A program made the translations under genes and the position numbers. Source: Chryseobacterium sp. (GTDB taxonomy: Bacteria > Bacteroidota > Bacteroidia > Flavobacteriales > Weeksellaceae). From it: a stretch of DNA of 64,000 bases. How positions within the stretch are numbered: position 1 is the first letter of the stretch; each line of letters opens with the position of its first letter. The DNA is taken from positions 248,001 to 312,000 of the forward strand of contig JAITUA010000020.1 in NCBI GenBank assembly GCA_031286615.1, read 5' to 3'. The notes beneath the pieces were generated by a model. That model saw only the letters and a list, made by a program, of their open reading frames with translations. It was not told the DNA's origin and ran no database searches. This document shows, piece by piece, positions 41,220-51,217 of the stretch.

Positions 41220-42701
41220 ATGAGTAATCAGCTTTACATAAACGAAATTCAAAGTCTGTTTGATGAAGTGCAGAGATCTGAAATTTTTGAAGATCAGAAA
41301 ATGATGACGGATGCAGTTCCTCTGTTTCCTGTTGCAAAGATTAATGAAGATTATGAAAAATCAAAAAATACAGAAGGTTTTGATCTGAAAGATTTTGTGA
41401 TGACCCATTTTGACTTTTTAGGGGCCAGAGTTTCGGTGCAGAGAGAAGATCATCTTCCTATCAAAGAACATATTGAAAAACTATGGGATGAATTGACCCG
41501 TACAGCAGATGAAGAAAAGGGAACCCTTTTAAAATTACCGAAACCTTATATCGTTCCGGGAGGTCGTTTTAATGAGTTTTTCTATTGGGACAGCTATTTT
41601 ATTATGTTGGGATTAAAAGCTTCCGGCAGAATAGAAATGATGGAAAACATTATTGAAAACTGTTCTTACCTGATTCAAAATGTAGGATTTGTTCCGAATG
41701 CAAGCAGAACTCATTTTCTAAGCAGATCACAGCCTCCTTATTTTTCATTAATGCTGGATCTTCTTTTTGAAACAACGCATGACAAAGAAATTTATACAAA
41801 ATACCATGATACTTTAGAAAAAGAATATGCTTTCTGGATGAATGGTGAAGAATGGCTGGAAAATAATTCCAGTGTAAAAAGAGTGGTTAAAACAACCGAT
41901 GGAGATATCCTGAACCGTTACTACGATGCAGAAAATGCACCACGTCCCGAAAGTTATCTGATCGATATTGAGGATCATAAAAAAACTTCGGGAGATGAAT
42001 TTTACAGAAATATAAGAAGCGCCTGCGAATCCGGCTGGGATTTTTCCAGCAGATGGTTTGCAGACGGAGAAAATATACAGACGATAGAAACGCTGAACTT
42101 AGCACAGGTTGATCTGAACTGCCTTTTATGGCATTTGGAGATGACTTTGGCAAAATCTTCAGCGCATCAGAATCTGAGTGAAAAAGAAAATTATTTTTCA
42201 GAAAGAGCAGCAAGCCGAAGACAGATGATCAATAAATATTTCTGGGATAGAAATACTAACAATTATAAAGATTATCACACTAAAAAAAACACAAAAACAC
42301 CGTCTGAACATATTGCTGCTCTTTACCCTTTATTTCTGGGAATTGCAGATCAGGAACAAGCAGAAGCGGTTGCGAAAGCTATAGCTGAAAAATTTCTTTA
42401 TAAGGGTGGATTGGTTACTACCACTAAAAACTCAGGACAGCAATGGGATCTTCCCAATGCATGGGCTCCTTATCAGTGGCTGGGCTTTAAAGCAATGAAA
42501 AATTATGGCTTTGATGAACTGGCTGAGAAGATAAAAAATAATTGGTGTTCCAATGTAGAAAGAGTCTACAAAAACACCGGAAAACTAATGGAAAAATACA
42601 ATGCATTAGACACAGAAACAATAGCAGGCGGCGGGGAATACCCTAATCAGGATGGATTCGGTTGGACCAATGGAGTGTATTTACAATTACAACAAAACTG
42701 A
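41220..42701 (+). CDS. treF: Trehalase, GH37, cytoplasmic
   Basis: A 493-residue enzyme splitting trehalose into two glucose. Signature 1 is PGGRFNEFFYWDSY (113 to 126) and signature 2 is QWDLPNAWAPYQW (from about 408), both close to the GH37 patterns; in the second, Asn-Ala replaces the common Asn-Gly. The C-terminal GGGEYPNQDGFGWTNG motif is also present. There is no signal peptide, so the enzyme acts in the cytoplasm after import. The gene is two bases behind the transporter and 22 before the TonB receptor. Confidence 0.95.
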   Translation: MSNQLYINEIQSLFDEVQRSEIFEDQKMMTDAVPLFPVAKINEDYEKSKNTEGFDLKDFVMTHFDFLGARVSVQREDHLPIKEHIEKLWDELTRTADEEKGTLLKLPKPYIVPGGRFNEFFYWDSYFIMLGLKASGRIEMMENIIENCSYLIQNVGFVPNASRTHFLSRSQPPYFSLMLDLLFETTHDKEIYTKYHDTLEKEYAFWMNGEEWLENNSSVKRVVKTTDGDILNRYYDAENAPRPESYLIDIEDHKKTSGDEFYRNIRSACESGWDFSSRWFADGENIQTIETLNLAQVDLNCLLWHLEMTLAKSSAHQNLSEKENYFSERAASRRQMINKYFWDRNTNNYKDYHTKKNTKTPSEHIAALYPLFLGIADQEQAEAVAKAIAEKFLYKGGLVTTTKNSGQQWDLPNAWAPYQWLGFKAMKNYGFDELAEKIKNNWCSNVERVYKNTGKLMEKYNALDTETIAGGGEYPNQDGFGWTNGVYLQLQQN

Positions 42702-42723
42702 AACTAACAATAAAAATAAGGCT

Positions 42724-45153
42724 ATGAAAAAAAAATCGATCTTTTTAATCGCCGCAACAGCTACGTTATATTTTAATAATGCTTATGCCCAGGAAACTCC
42801 GCAGGACTCTGCGAAAATTTCCTCTATCGATCAGATTGTCATCACAGGAAATTCAAATCCGAAGAAAAAAATAGAATCCAGTACAGCGATTTCCACATTC
42901 AGTTCCAAAGAAATCCAGAAGCAGAATCCAATCAGTGCTGCTGCTTTATTACAAAGAGTTCCCGGATTTGCGGTGGAAACTTCAGGAGGTGAAGTAGGTA
43001 ATAACCTTTTTGCAAGAGGAATTCCTTCCGCAGGAGCTTACGAATTTGTGCAGGTACAGGAAGATGGTCTCCCGGTTTTTGAAGACGGAGCTCTTCAGTT
43101 TGCCAATGCGGATAACTTTTTTCGTGTAGATAATTCGGTGAACCGTATGGAAGCTTTGAGAGGAGGTTCGGGATCTATTTTTGCAACCAATTCTCCAGGC
43201 GGTTTGATCAACTTTATTACCAGAGAAGGAACCAATGATTTCAGAGGTACGGCAAAACTGGAGACAAGTACATATGGATTGATGCGTACTGATGTGAATG
43301 TGGGGGGAGCTTTGGTTCAGGATAAATTGTTTTTTAATGTAGGAGGTTTTTACAGGACAGATGACGGGATCAGAAAAACAGGCTTCAAAGCCAATAATGG
43401 AGGACAAATCAGAATGAATCTGAAATACGTTTTTGATAAAGGTTACGTAAAAGTATATTATAAAAAACTGGATGACAGAAATACATTCTTCCTTCCTATT
43501 CCTTTGGTACAAAACGGTAACAAGCTGAAAGGATTCCAGAATTTTGATCCTAATTACGGAACATACAGTTACAGAGCCATCAGCCAGCTGAATATACCAC
43601 AGGCAGGAGGTGGATTTTTCAACAGAAATCTTGAAGACGGAATTCATCCGAAAGTAGATGCATTGGGAGCTGAGTTTAAATATGATCTTGGAAATAATTT
43701 CAGCGTTTTAAACAAGACAAGATACACCAATATCAACATGAATTATACAGGGATTTTCCCTGCAGGAGGTCCACAGACGATGGCAGAATTTGCTAAAAGT
43801 AACGGAATTGCCGGCAACAATTATCAGTATTCATTGGTGAGCAACGGAGCTGTAGTTAATCCTGAATATGTACAGAAACTGGGATTCTGGGCTATTGACA
43901 AGCAAATGAATAACTTCGTTAATGATCTTCAGTTCAATTATAAATTTGACAAAGGAAATGTTACTGCAGGTTTTTATAAATCCAATTGGAAATCCCGTCA
44001 ATACTGGAACTGGAGTAATATTCTAACTACAGCTACAGACAGACCGGAATTACTGAATCTGGTAGATACTTCTTTAAGCCCTTCAGATGTTGGATATTCC
44101 AAAACATATAACGGAGTTGCCAATATGACGTTTTTGCAGAGAGATACTCAGACTCAGGGAAGCTTGAATGATCTTTATGTAAACCTTGATTATAATATCA
44201 CCGATGCTTTAAGTGTAAATGGAGGTCTTCGCTACAGCCATGATTATTATAAAGGAAATTTTGCCAATACAACCTCTTCCAATTTGAATAACTCAGGCTT
44301 AACAACGGATGGAACTCACGGTTTCGATACTACAACTGCTGATGATAATATGAGCGTTTTAGGAAACAAATACACCTACTGGAATTATAATATTGACAAA
44401 GTATCTTTCACGGTTGCGGCTAATTACAAGATCAACAGAGAAAATGCAGTGTACGCCCGTTTTTCTAACGGTTTCAGATCACCGAATGAAGAGGCATATT
44501 ACAATTATTTCTCCAATCCTAACCCTGATAAACCTCTAAAATCTGTAACAACCAATCAGCTGGAAGTAGGATATAAATATTACTCGCGTACTTTTGATGT
44601 AGCGGTGATTCCGTTCTATTCTACCTTGAAGAATCTGTCATTTACAGATGTTTTCTCTGATGGTACATCCGAAAATACATTCGCCAATACAGAAAACTAT
44701 GGAGTTGAATTGGAAGGTTTTGCCCGTTTATTCAATAATACTTTAGAAGTAACATTCAACGGGACTATCCAAAGTCCAAAATATAAAAATCTTGAGGCCG
44801 GAAGTGTTCTTGAAGGAAATGTAGTAAGAAGAATGCCTAAATTTTTCTTCAATATTTCACCAGCGGTCAATATTACAAGATCATGGAGAGCATATGCTAG
44901 TATGAATTACTATGGAAAACGTTTCCAGGATGAGAAAAATGTGCAGACATTGCCTTCATTCACTGAATTTGGGGCAGGAATGTCTTATCAACTAGGAAGA
45001 ATACGTTTTGCCGTGGATGGAACCAATATCTTTAATACAATCGGAATCACAGAAGGTGACCCAAGAGCAGGTTCTCCAAACGGAGACGGAATCATTATGG
45101 CCAGACCTATTATGGGAGCTGCAGCCAGAGCTTCAATCACTTTGGATTTCTAA
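42724..45153 (+). CDS. TonB-dependent outer-membrane receptor
   Basis: An 809-residue receptor. The start is ATG 42724 (MKKKSIFLIAATATLYFNNA, cut after AYA), not the longer in-frame ATG at 42652 inside treF. After the signal comes SSIDQIVITGNSN, the segment before the plug, then the plug (AALLQRVPGFAVETSGGEVG, LRGGSGSIFATNSPGGLINF). The rest is the 22-strand barrel ending in a terminal Phe (RASITLDF). No SusD partner is present. Operon position makes trehalose or a related glucoside the likely cargo across the outer membrane, passed to the MFS carrier and trehalase. Confidence 0.92.
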   Translation: MKKKSIFLIAATATLYFNNAYAQETPQDSAKISSIDQIVITGNSNPKKKIESSTAISTFSSKEIQKQNPISAAALLQRVPGFAVETSGGEVGNNLFARGIPSAGAYEFVQVQEDGLPVFEDGALQFANADNFFRVDNSVNRMEALRGGSGSIFATNSPGGLINFITREGTNDFRGTAKLETSTYGLMRTDVNVGGALVQDKLFFNVGGFYRTDDGIRKTGFKANNGGQIRMNLKYVFDKGYVKVYYKKLDDRNTFFLPIPLVQNGNKLKGFQNFDPNYGTYSYRAISQLNIPQAGGGFFNRNLEDGIHPKVDALGAEFKYDLGNNFSVLNKTRYTNINMNYTGIFPAGGPQTMAEFAKSNGIAGNNYQYSLVSNGAVVNPEYVQKLGFWAIDKQMNNFVNDLQFNYKFDKGNVTAGFYKSNWKSRQYWNWSNILTTATDRPELLNLVDTSLSPSDVGYSKTYNGVANMTFLQRDTQTQGSLNDLYVNLDYNITDALSVNGGLRYSHDYYKGNFANTTSSNLNNSGLTTDGTHGFDTTTADDNMSVLGNKYTYWNYNIDKVSFTVAANYKINRENAVYARFSNGFRSPNEEAYYNYFSNPNPDKPLKSVTTNQLEVGYKYYSRTFDVAVIPFYSTLKNLSFTDVFSDGTSENTFANTENYGVELEGFARLFNNTLEVTFNGTIQSPKYKNLEAGSVLEGNVVRRMPKFFFNISPAVNITRSWRAYASMNYYGKRFQDEKNVQTLPSFTEFGAGMSYQLGRIRFAVDGTNIFNTIGITEGDPRAGSPNGDGIIMARPIMGAAARASITLDF

Positions 45154-45175
45154 ATTCTATTTCTTTATAACAATG

Positions 45176-45204
45176 AAAAACCGTCAGAATTTCTGACGGT
45201 TTTG
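45176..45204 (+). terminator. Terminator of the trehalose operon
   Basis: CCGTCAGAA, TTTCTGACGG stem (45181-45199) with A run before and T run after. Confidence 0.85.
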
Positions 45205-45303
45205 TATTTTTATGTTCATTTACAAATTAAGAGGTATTTGGCAGAATTAAGTTTGAATCCAGACCCTTACAGAATTCTCAAACCTTCCAACTCTGAAACT
45301 CTC

Positions 45304-45942
45304 TTACTTTAAAAACGGATTGTACTGCTTCTCAAAACCAATCGAAGTAGGATTTCCATGCCCTGAGAAAACCTGAGTATCATTATCTAAAATGAAAAGT
45401 TTTGATTTAATACCATCAATCAACTGTTCATAATTCCCTTTATAAAGGTCAGTTCTTCCGATACTGCCTTCAAAAAGAACATCTCCTGAGATCATGAATT
45501 TCTGATTTTCATGGTGATAAACAACACTTCCCGGAGAATGTCCCGGAACATGATAAATTTTAAACTTTTCACCATCCAGATCCAATTCATCTCCTTCTTT
45601 TATATATTCCACATCTACTTTTACAGGATCTACCTGCATTCCGAATCTCATTCCGCTTGCCTGAAGCATATCCAGAACCTCCTGATCTTCCTGATGCATG
45701 TTCACCGGCACTTTGAAAGTATCAAAAGCCCATTGAAGCCCGAATACATGATCAATATGTGCGTGAGTCAAAAGAATTTTCTGAATTTTCAGCCCGTTTT
45801 CTGAAATGAAACTCTCAATAGCCTGAGTTTCCTGCCCTTTCATATTTCCCGGATCAATTAACCATGCATTTTTATTCCCGTTATAAATGATGTAAGTGTT
45901 TTCGCTCGCAAAGTTGAATACGAAACCTTGAATCTGAAGCAT
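45304..45942 (-). CDS. Metallo-beta-lactamase fold hydrolase (glyoxalase II-like)
   Basis: A 212-residue hydrolase. I choose ATG 45942 (MLQIQGFVFNFASENTYII) because starts at or near 46011 would run into the divergent gene. The metal motif is LLTHAHIDH (His60, His62, Asp64, His65), followed by the third and fourth metal ligands in VPGHSPGSVVYHHENQ and ISGDVLFEGSIGRTD, and FSGHGNPTSIG at the end. Glyoxalase II-like members of this length hydrolyse thioesters, but the substrate here is not known. Confidence 0.88.
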   Translation of the reverse strand: MLQIQGFVFNFASENTYIIYNGNKNAWLIDPGNMKGQETQAIESFISENGLKIQKILLTHAHIDHVFGLQWAFDTFKVPVNMHQEDQEVLDMLQASGMRFGMQVDPVKVDVEYIKEGDELDLDGEKFKIYHVPGHSPGSVVYHHENQKFMISGDVLFEGSIGRTDLYKGNYEQLIDGIKSKLFILDNDTQVFSGHGNPTSIGFEKQYNPFLK

Positions 45943-46012
45943 ATCTGAATATTTTTTATTCAAAAATACGATATTATTAAGAAAATGGCTATTTTTCGTT
46001 ATCTTCGTCATA

Positions 46013-47233
46013 ATGAAAACTTTGCGAATACTCTTACTTACTTTGGGCGGACTGGTTTTTGGACAAAATATCCAAAGTGTTCAGCTGTTCAATCCTCAGA
46101 CCAATGATGAAACCCCGGTAATCAGGATTGGTGAACAATTGGTTCTGGGCTTTGATGATCTTACCAACGGCAGTCAGATCTATAGATACACATTCAAGCA
46201 TTATGACAGAAACTGGAATGATGATAATCTGTTTTTTACGGAATTTGCTACCGGAAGTATGAATGTACTTCTGGATCAGTTTCAGTATTCTTTCAATACC
46301 TTGCAGGCTTATACGCACTATAAACTTGTTTTTCCGAATGATAAAATCCAATTGAAAATTTCCGGGAATTATGAACTGATTGTTTACAAAGATTCTGCAG
46401 ATCAGCCTCTTTTCAAAAAAAGATTTTACTTGGTAGAAGATGCAACAGCTGTAGGGTTAAATATTTCAAGGTTTGCAGATGCAAAAAATCCCAATCTTAA
46501 CCAGAGGGTAGAAGTGAATGTTACTCCGAAAGGAGGAGATATTTCTTCCAATGTCAATTCAATCACAATGAATGTGATGCAGAATAACAACCCGAATATG
46601 GTGATTTCTAATCTGAAGCCAAGCAGTGTTTTAGGAAATCAGGTGCTTTTCCAACAGATGAATCTTACCTTTCCCGGAGACAATGAGTTTTATTATTTCG
46701 ATAATAAAAATATGAATATGGCGGCTGATATGGTGCGTTCAACCGAAATAAAAGAAGATGTTAATCAAACCTATCTTCATCCGGTATGGGCATTTCCTTT
46801 AAATTATCAATACCAGCCGGATGTCAACGGAGCATGGTATTACAGAAGAAATGATTTAGGCAGAGAAAGAGATGCAGAAAGAGAAGCTGATTACTCATGG
46901 GTACATTTCTATCTGGAATCGGATCCTGTGGATAAAGAGATTTATGTTTTAGGAGGCTTTAATAATTATAAACCAACTAAAGAAAATCAAATGCAGTATG
47001 ATGCCGCTACGAAGCAGTATGTGGCTAAAATATTCCTGAAACAAGGTTTTTATAACTACGTTTTAGTAACCAAAGAAGGAAATGGAGCGTTGAATTTTGG
47101 TGAGGTAAACGGTAATTTCTGGCAGACAGAAAACCTTTATCAGGCATTTCTTTATTATGCACCATTTGGAAGGAATTATGACGGGCTGATGGGTTATGGT
47201 GAATTCAGAACTCCAATTGCGAATAAACGTTAA
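46013..47233 (+). CDS. Type IX secretion system plug protein (DUF5103)
   Basis: A 406-residue protein with a signal peptide (MKTLRILLLTLGGLVFGQ). The N-terminal domain is beta-rich, containing HYDRNWNDDNLFFTEFATGS, and the C-terminal domain holds YVLGGFNNYKPTKENQMQYD. This is the domain order of the protein that plugs the SprA translocon of the type IX secretion system (the family formerly known as DUF5103). A TATCTTCG box lies five bases before the ATG, so the transcript may be almost leaderless. No other T9SS machinery gene is in the window. Confidence 0.85.
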   Translation: MKTLRILLLTLGGLVFGQNIQSVQLFNPQTNDETPVIRIGEQLVLGFDDLTNGSQIYRYTFKHYDRNWNDDNLFFTEFATGSMNVLLDQFQYSFNTLQAYTHYKLVFPNDKIQLKISGNYELIVYKDSADQPLFKKRFYLVEDATAVGLNISRFADAKNPNLNQRVEVNVTPKGGDISSNVNSITMNVMQNNNPNMVISNLKPSSVLGNQVLFQQMNLTFPGDNEFYYFDNKNMNMAADMVRSTEIKEDVNQTYLHPVWAFPLNYQYQPDVNGAWYYRRNDLGRERDAEREADYSWVHFYLESDPVDKEIYVLGGFNNYKPTKENQMQYDAATKQYVAKIFLKQGFYNYVLVTKEGNGALNFGEVNGNFWQTENLYQAFLYYAPFGRNYDGLMGYGEFRTPIANKR

Positions 47234-47272
47234 TGATTTGAGATCATTATTACTTTAAAATATTCTTATAAA

Positions 47273-47297
47273 ATAGGACTGTCTTTTAAGATAGTCC
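47273..47297 (+). terminator. Terminator of the T9SS plug gene
   Basis: AGGACTGTCTT, AAGATAGTCCT stem with one G-T pair, then TTATTTTTT. Confidence 0.75.
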
Positions 47298-47597
47298 TTA
47301 TTTTTTATCCATTATTAAAAGAATTAAATCTTTCCGGACATTAATTATTACTAATTGATGAAATATAATGCACTGAATAGTGAAAAAAAATAATTCACAA
47401 AATTTTGATTTTTGTTAAATATATTAATGTAAAATCTATATTACAGAAAAATTATCTTTAAATAATTTTCTTTGTTTTAAAATCATAATTGTGTTTTGTT
47501 TATTGATTTATAATATCTATTGAATTTTATTCATTATTTATGTTGTTTTGTTGTAAAAAGTTTATACATTCGTCATCACAATCAACCAAATATTATT
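47298..47597 (+). promoter_or_regulatory. Leader region and promoter of the M4 protease
   Basis: An AT-rich stretch with no gene. The promoter is at 47543-47572: TTG, 19 bases, TACATTCG (one base off TAnnTTTG), about 25 bases before ATG 47598. That position rejects the in-frame ATG at 47520 upstream of the promoter. Confidence 0.55.
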
Positions 47598-49556
47598 ATG
47601 AAAACGAAATTTATCTTAGTGGCAAGCGTTGCCGCCTGCTCTTTTGTTTTTGGGCAAAACACACCATCAGAATTAAATCCGGGTAAAAGTGGATTACATG
47701 CAGATTTTATGAGATTTGATAAAAATGCACCCGCTTTTCAAGGAAGTCCTGTTTTATTTGATGAAACTTCAGAAAGATTTTCTCAGGGAAAAGGGCTCAA
47801 GTTGGGATCTGAAAAAGATGTGCTGGGTTTTGAAACTCATAGATTCCAACAGACCGTTAATGATATTCCTGTAGAATACGGAATGATGGCGGTACAAACA
47901 AAAGAAGGCAAAATAGTAGGACAATCAGGAAAATGGGTTCTTCAGGTTCCGAAAGGACTTGACAAGAAAACTAATATTTCCGAAAGTATCGCTCTGCAGA
48001 GTGCTTTATCATTCGTAGGAGCAGAATCCTACAAATGGCAGAATAAAGAAGAGGAAGATTTTATCAAAAAAGAATCTAATGATGCCAATGCAAGCTTCGC
48101 TCCTAAAGGTGAATTGGTATATTATTCAGATCCTACAGATGAAAGACTGAATAATTTAACTTTAGCCTATAAATTTGATATTTACTCAGAAAAACCATTA
48201 AGCAGACAATACGTTTTTGTAGATGCAAAAAATGGAAAGGTTTTGGGAACAGACGCTATTATCCACGAAGTGAATACCCCTGGAACAGCAACTACAGGAT
48301 ATAGCGGAAGCCGTAGTATTGTAGCTGATTCTTATAACGGAAGTTACAGATTAAGAGAGACCGGTAGAAACGCAGGTACAGCGGTAGAAACATACAATCT
48401 TAAAAAAGGGACTAATTATTCTGCAGCAGTAGATTTTACTGATACCGATAATGTATGGAATAACGTAAATACCAACAAAGATCAATATGCTACAGATGCA
48501 CATTGGGGAGCAGAAATGACTGTTGATTATTTGTATACAAAATTTGGAAGAAAAAGTATCGACAATAATAATTTTGCAATAAAATCTTATGTTCATTACT
48601 CTACCAATTACTTCAATGCATTTTGGGATGGCTCCAGAATGACCTATGGTGACGGAAGTTCTACAACTAACGGAGGAAAGCCATTAACAGCTATTGATGT
48701 TTGTGGACATGAAATTACCCACGGAATGACTTCCAAAACAGCAAACCTTGTGTATCAAAGAGAGCCGGGGGCATTAAACGAAGGTTTTTCTGATATTTTC
48801 GGGAATTCAATAGAACGTTGGGCAAGACCAACACAGACAAGCTGGACATTAGGAGAAGACTTCAATTATGTCATCAGAGATATGTCTAACCCTAATGCTT
48901 ATCGCCAGCCGGATACATATAAAGGTACCTACTGGAAAGATGCTACTACTACAGGATGCGCAGTGCCGGGACAGACAACCAATGATTATTGCGGAGTTCA
49001 TACCAATTCGGGAGTTCTTAACTTTTGGTACTATTTATTGGTAACAGGAGGTTCTGGTACAAATGATAACGGTTTTGCATATAATGTTTCCGGAATCGGA
49101 CTGGATAAAGCAGGTGCTATTGCTTACAGAACATTAACTAGTTATCTGACGTCATCATCCAATTATGCCAACACAAGAACATATTCTATTCAGGCAGCTA
49201 CTGATTTGTATGGCGCAACCAGCAATGAAGTAACTCAGGTGAAAAATGCCTGGAACGCAGTAGGTGTAGGAGGTGGAACTTCTGCAGCAGGACTTGTTGC
49301 AGCAACTTCAAATGTTTCAGCTTATACCATCAGCCCGAATCCTGCAACTGACAGATTCACTGTGAATTTTGAAGGTAAAGCCGGAAAAGGAATTGTAGAA
49401 TTGGTAAGCCTGACAGGTAAGAAAGAGATTTCTGAAAAAGTTGAGATTGCAGAAGGTGCAAATAAACTGAACATCCAGCTTCCTTCCAATATACTTCCTG
49501 GAGTATATATTGTAATGGTAAACGGACAAAAAGCAGGAAACCTGATAAAAAAATAA
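47598..49556 (+). CDS. M4 (thermolysin) metalloprotease, T9SS-secreted
   Basis: A 652-residue precursor. Signal peptide MKTKFILVASVAACSFVFGQ; then an FTP/PepSY propeptide to about 240. The catalytic domain has VCGHEITHGMTSKTANL with zinc ligands His371, His375 and Glu395 (in GALNEGFSDIFGNS), which is the HExxH-x19-E pattern of M4. A type A T9SS sorting domain forms the last 80 residues (ISPNPATDRFTVNFEGKAGK, then GVYIVMVNGQKAGNLIKK), so the protein is exported through T9SS and probably released or anchored after removal. A secreted digestive protease. Confidence 0.93.
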   Translation: MKTKFILVASVAACSFVFGQNTPSELNPGKSGLHADFMRFDKNAPAFQGSPVLFDETSERFSQGKGLKLGSEKDVLGFETHRFQQTVNDIPVEYGMMAVQTKEGKIVGQSGKWVLQVPKGLDKKTNISESIALQSALSFVGAESYKWQNKEEEDFIKKESNDANASFAPKGELVYYSDPTDERLNNLTLAYKFDIYSEKPLSRQYVFVDAKNGKVLGTDAIIHEVNTPGTATTGYSGSRSIVADSYNGSYRLRETGRNAGTAVETYNLKKGTNYSAAVDFTDTDNVWNNVNTNKDQYATDAHWGAEMTVDYLYTKFGRKSIDNNNFAIKSYVHYSTNYFNAFWDGSRMTYGDGSSTTNGGKPLTAIDVCGHEITHGMTSKTANLVYQREPGALNEGFSDIFGNSIERWARPTQTSWTLGEDFNYVIRDMSNPNAYRQPDTYKGTYWKDATTTGCAVPGQTTNDYCGVHTNSGVLNFWYYLLVTGGSGTNDNGFAYNVSGIGLDKAGAIAYRTLTSYLTSSSNYANTRTYSIQAATDLYGATSNEVTQVKNAWNAVGVGGGTSAAGLVAATSNVSAYTISPNPATDRFTVNFEGKAGKGIVELVSLTGKKEISEKVEIAEGANKLNIQLPSNILPGVYIVMVNGQKAGNLIKK

Positions 49557-49580
49557 ACACCAAATTTTAATATATTCAAC

Positions 49581-49613
49581 AAAATGGCCACAAGAATTAC
49601 TTGTGGCCATTTG
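49581..49613. terminator. Bidirectional terminator, M4 protease / hemH
   Basis: ATGGCCACAAG, loop AATTA, CTTGTGGCCAT, flanked by A and T runs. Serves the convergent M4 protease and hemH genes. Confidence 0.85.
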
Positions 49614-49633
49614 TATATTTTGAATAAAATGAA

Positions 49634-50662
49634 TTAAACCAGATAGAAATCATTCAGTTTTTCTTCGCAAAGTATTTTTACTACATCAATCCAGCGGTCT
49701 TCATCATTAAGGCATGGAATGTAATGGAAATTTTCTCCCCCTCCGTGCATAAACTGTTCTTTTCCTTCTACAGAAATTTCTTCCAGAGTTTCAAGACAGT
49801 CAGAAACGAATGCCGGACACACTATGGCCAGATTTTTTATTCCTTTTTTACCAATAGTTTCCAACGTTTCGTCGGTATAAGGTTCAATCCATTTATCTTT
49901 TCCTAATCTTGACTGGAAAGAAACGATGGTTTTTTCCTTGGGTAAATTCAGTTTCTCAATAACACGCTGCGTTGTGTTATAGCATTGATGACGATAACAG
50001 AATTGATGACTCGGATTATCATCTCTGGAACAGCAGTCATTAAGATTACAGGTTTTAGTAGGATCTGTTTTATAAATATGTCTTTCCGGAACTCCGTGAT
50101 ACGAAAACTGTAGAGCATCAAAATTTTCCGGAAGCTTCTCTTTAATACTTTCCGCCAGACAGTTGATATAAATATCCCTGTTGTAAAAAGGTTGAATATA
50201 ATTAATCTTTACTTTTGGAAACTTCTTTTTTCTTACTTCTTCTGCCTTTTCAATTACCGTTTCTGTAGTACTCATGGCATATTGAGGATACAAAGGGAAA
50301 AGAACGATCTCAGTGATTCCCTGATCTACCAGTTTCTGAATACCGGTTTCAATACTGGGTTCTGCATATCTCATTCCTATTTCTACGGGAACATCTACCA
50401 GTTTCTGAAGTTTTTTCTGAATTTTTTCAGTGATGACAATCAGCGGTGAACCTTCATCTGTCCAAACCGTTTTATAGGCTTCGGCAGATTTGGCAGGTCT
50501 TGTTTTCAGGATGATTCCCTGTACAAGAAGAGCACGAAAAATCCAACGGTAATCGATTACTCTTTCATCCATCAAAAATTCATCAAGATATTCCTTTACG
50601 TCGTTTACAGAGGTTGATCTCGGTGATCCGAGGTTGACCAGTAAAATTCCTTTATTATTCAA
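49634..50662 (-). CDS. hemH: Ferrochelatase with a Cys-rich insertion
   Basis: A 342-residue enzyme inserting iron into protoporphyrin. The active-site segment is LQFSYHGVPERHIY (His189) and the other conserved residue region is near LVNLGSPRSTSVNDVK. Between about 205 and 227 lie five Cys (205, 210, 211, 222, 227) in TKTCNLNDCCSRDD and HQFCYRHQCYN. Some bacterial ferrochelatases carry a [2Fe-2S] cluster held by internal cysteines, so a cluster is likely here, though not proved. It is the last gene of the NifU, flavin reductase, hemH operon, 15 bases after its neighbour. Confidence 0.95.
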   Translation of the reverse strand: MNNKGILLVNLGSPRSTSVNDVKEYLDEFLMDERVIDYRWIFRALLVQGIILKTRPAKSAEAYKTVWTDEGSPLIVITEKIQKKLQKLVDVPVEIGMRYAEPSIETGIQKLVDQGITEIVLFPLYPQYAMSTTETVIEKAEEVRKKKFPKVKINYIQPFYNRDIYINCLAESIKEKLPENFDALQFSYHGVPERHIYKTDPTKTCNLNDCCSRDDNPSHQFCYRHQCYNTTQRVIEKLNLPKEKTIVSFQSRLGKDKWIEPYTDETLETIGKKGIKNLAIVCPAFVSDCLETLEEISVEGKEQFMHGGGENFHYIPCLNDEDRWIDVVKILCEEKLNDFYLV

Positions 50663-50677
50663 TATTCTAATTTTTAA

Positions 50678-51205
50678 TTATGAAACAGATGTTGTAAAAT
50701 CTGCTACTAATTTTGATACTTTAGCAAAGGTATTACTTTCCAGTAAGCCATTGCTGTCAAATTTGCCTTTTATCCCCTTTATTAATGTCTGATGTTTATC
50801 ATCCGTTGTTGCTCCAAGAATATTTAAAATCATTAATAACTCTTCATGGCCTTTTTCTCCACTGGCTGAAGCGGTAATCACTGCAACCGGCTTTTCAGAA
50901 AAGATAGTTGTAGAAACACACCATTCCAACAGGTTTTTTAATCTGCCGGGAATACTGAAAATATATTCCGGAGTGGAAAATATAACACCTGCTGAGTTTT
51001 TAATATCCTCTCTGATCTTCAGAATTTCTTCCGGAATATTCTCATCCGTTATTGCAGTATCAAAATGGGGAAGGACAGAAAGATTATCATACATCTGAAA
51101 ATCTGTATTTTCCATCTTTTCAAGAACCTGTTCCATCAGCTTCTGATTGCTGGAATTCTCCGAAGCACTTCCAATAATAACGACAATTTTCTTTTGGGGA
51201 GGCAT
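50678..51205 (-). CDS. NAD(P)H-dependent FMN reductase-like flavoprotein
   Basis: A 175-residue flavodoxin-fold protein. FMN-binding phosphate loop: GSASENSSNQKLMEQ near 12. The second loop STPEYIFSIPGRLKNLLEW and the third ITASASGEKGHEEL are family marks. It lies between the NifU gene (12 bases away) and hemH (15 bases), so it is probably a redox partner in iron or heme chemistry, though its substrate is unknown. Confidence 0.85.
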   Translation of the reverse strand: MPPQKKIVVIIGSASENSSNQKLMEQVLEKMENTDFQMYDNLSVLPHFDTAITDENIPEEILKIREDIKNSAGVIFSTPEYIFSIPGRLKNLLEWCVSTTIFSEKPVAVITASASGEKGHEELLMILNILGATTDDKHQTLIKGIKGKFDSNGLLESNTFAKVSKLVADFTTSVS

Positions 51206-51217
51206 TTTAAAACTGAA

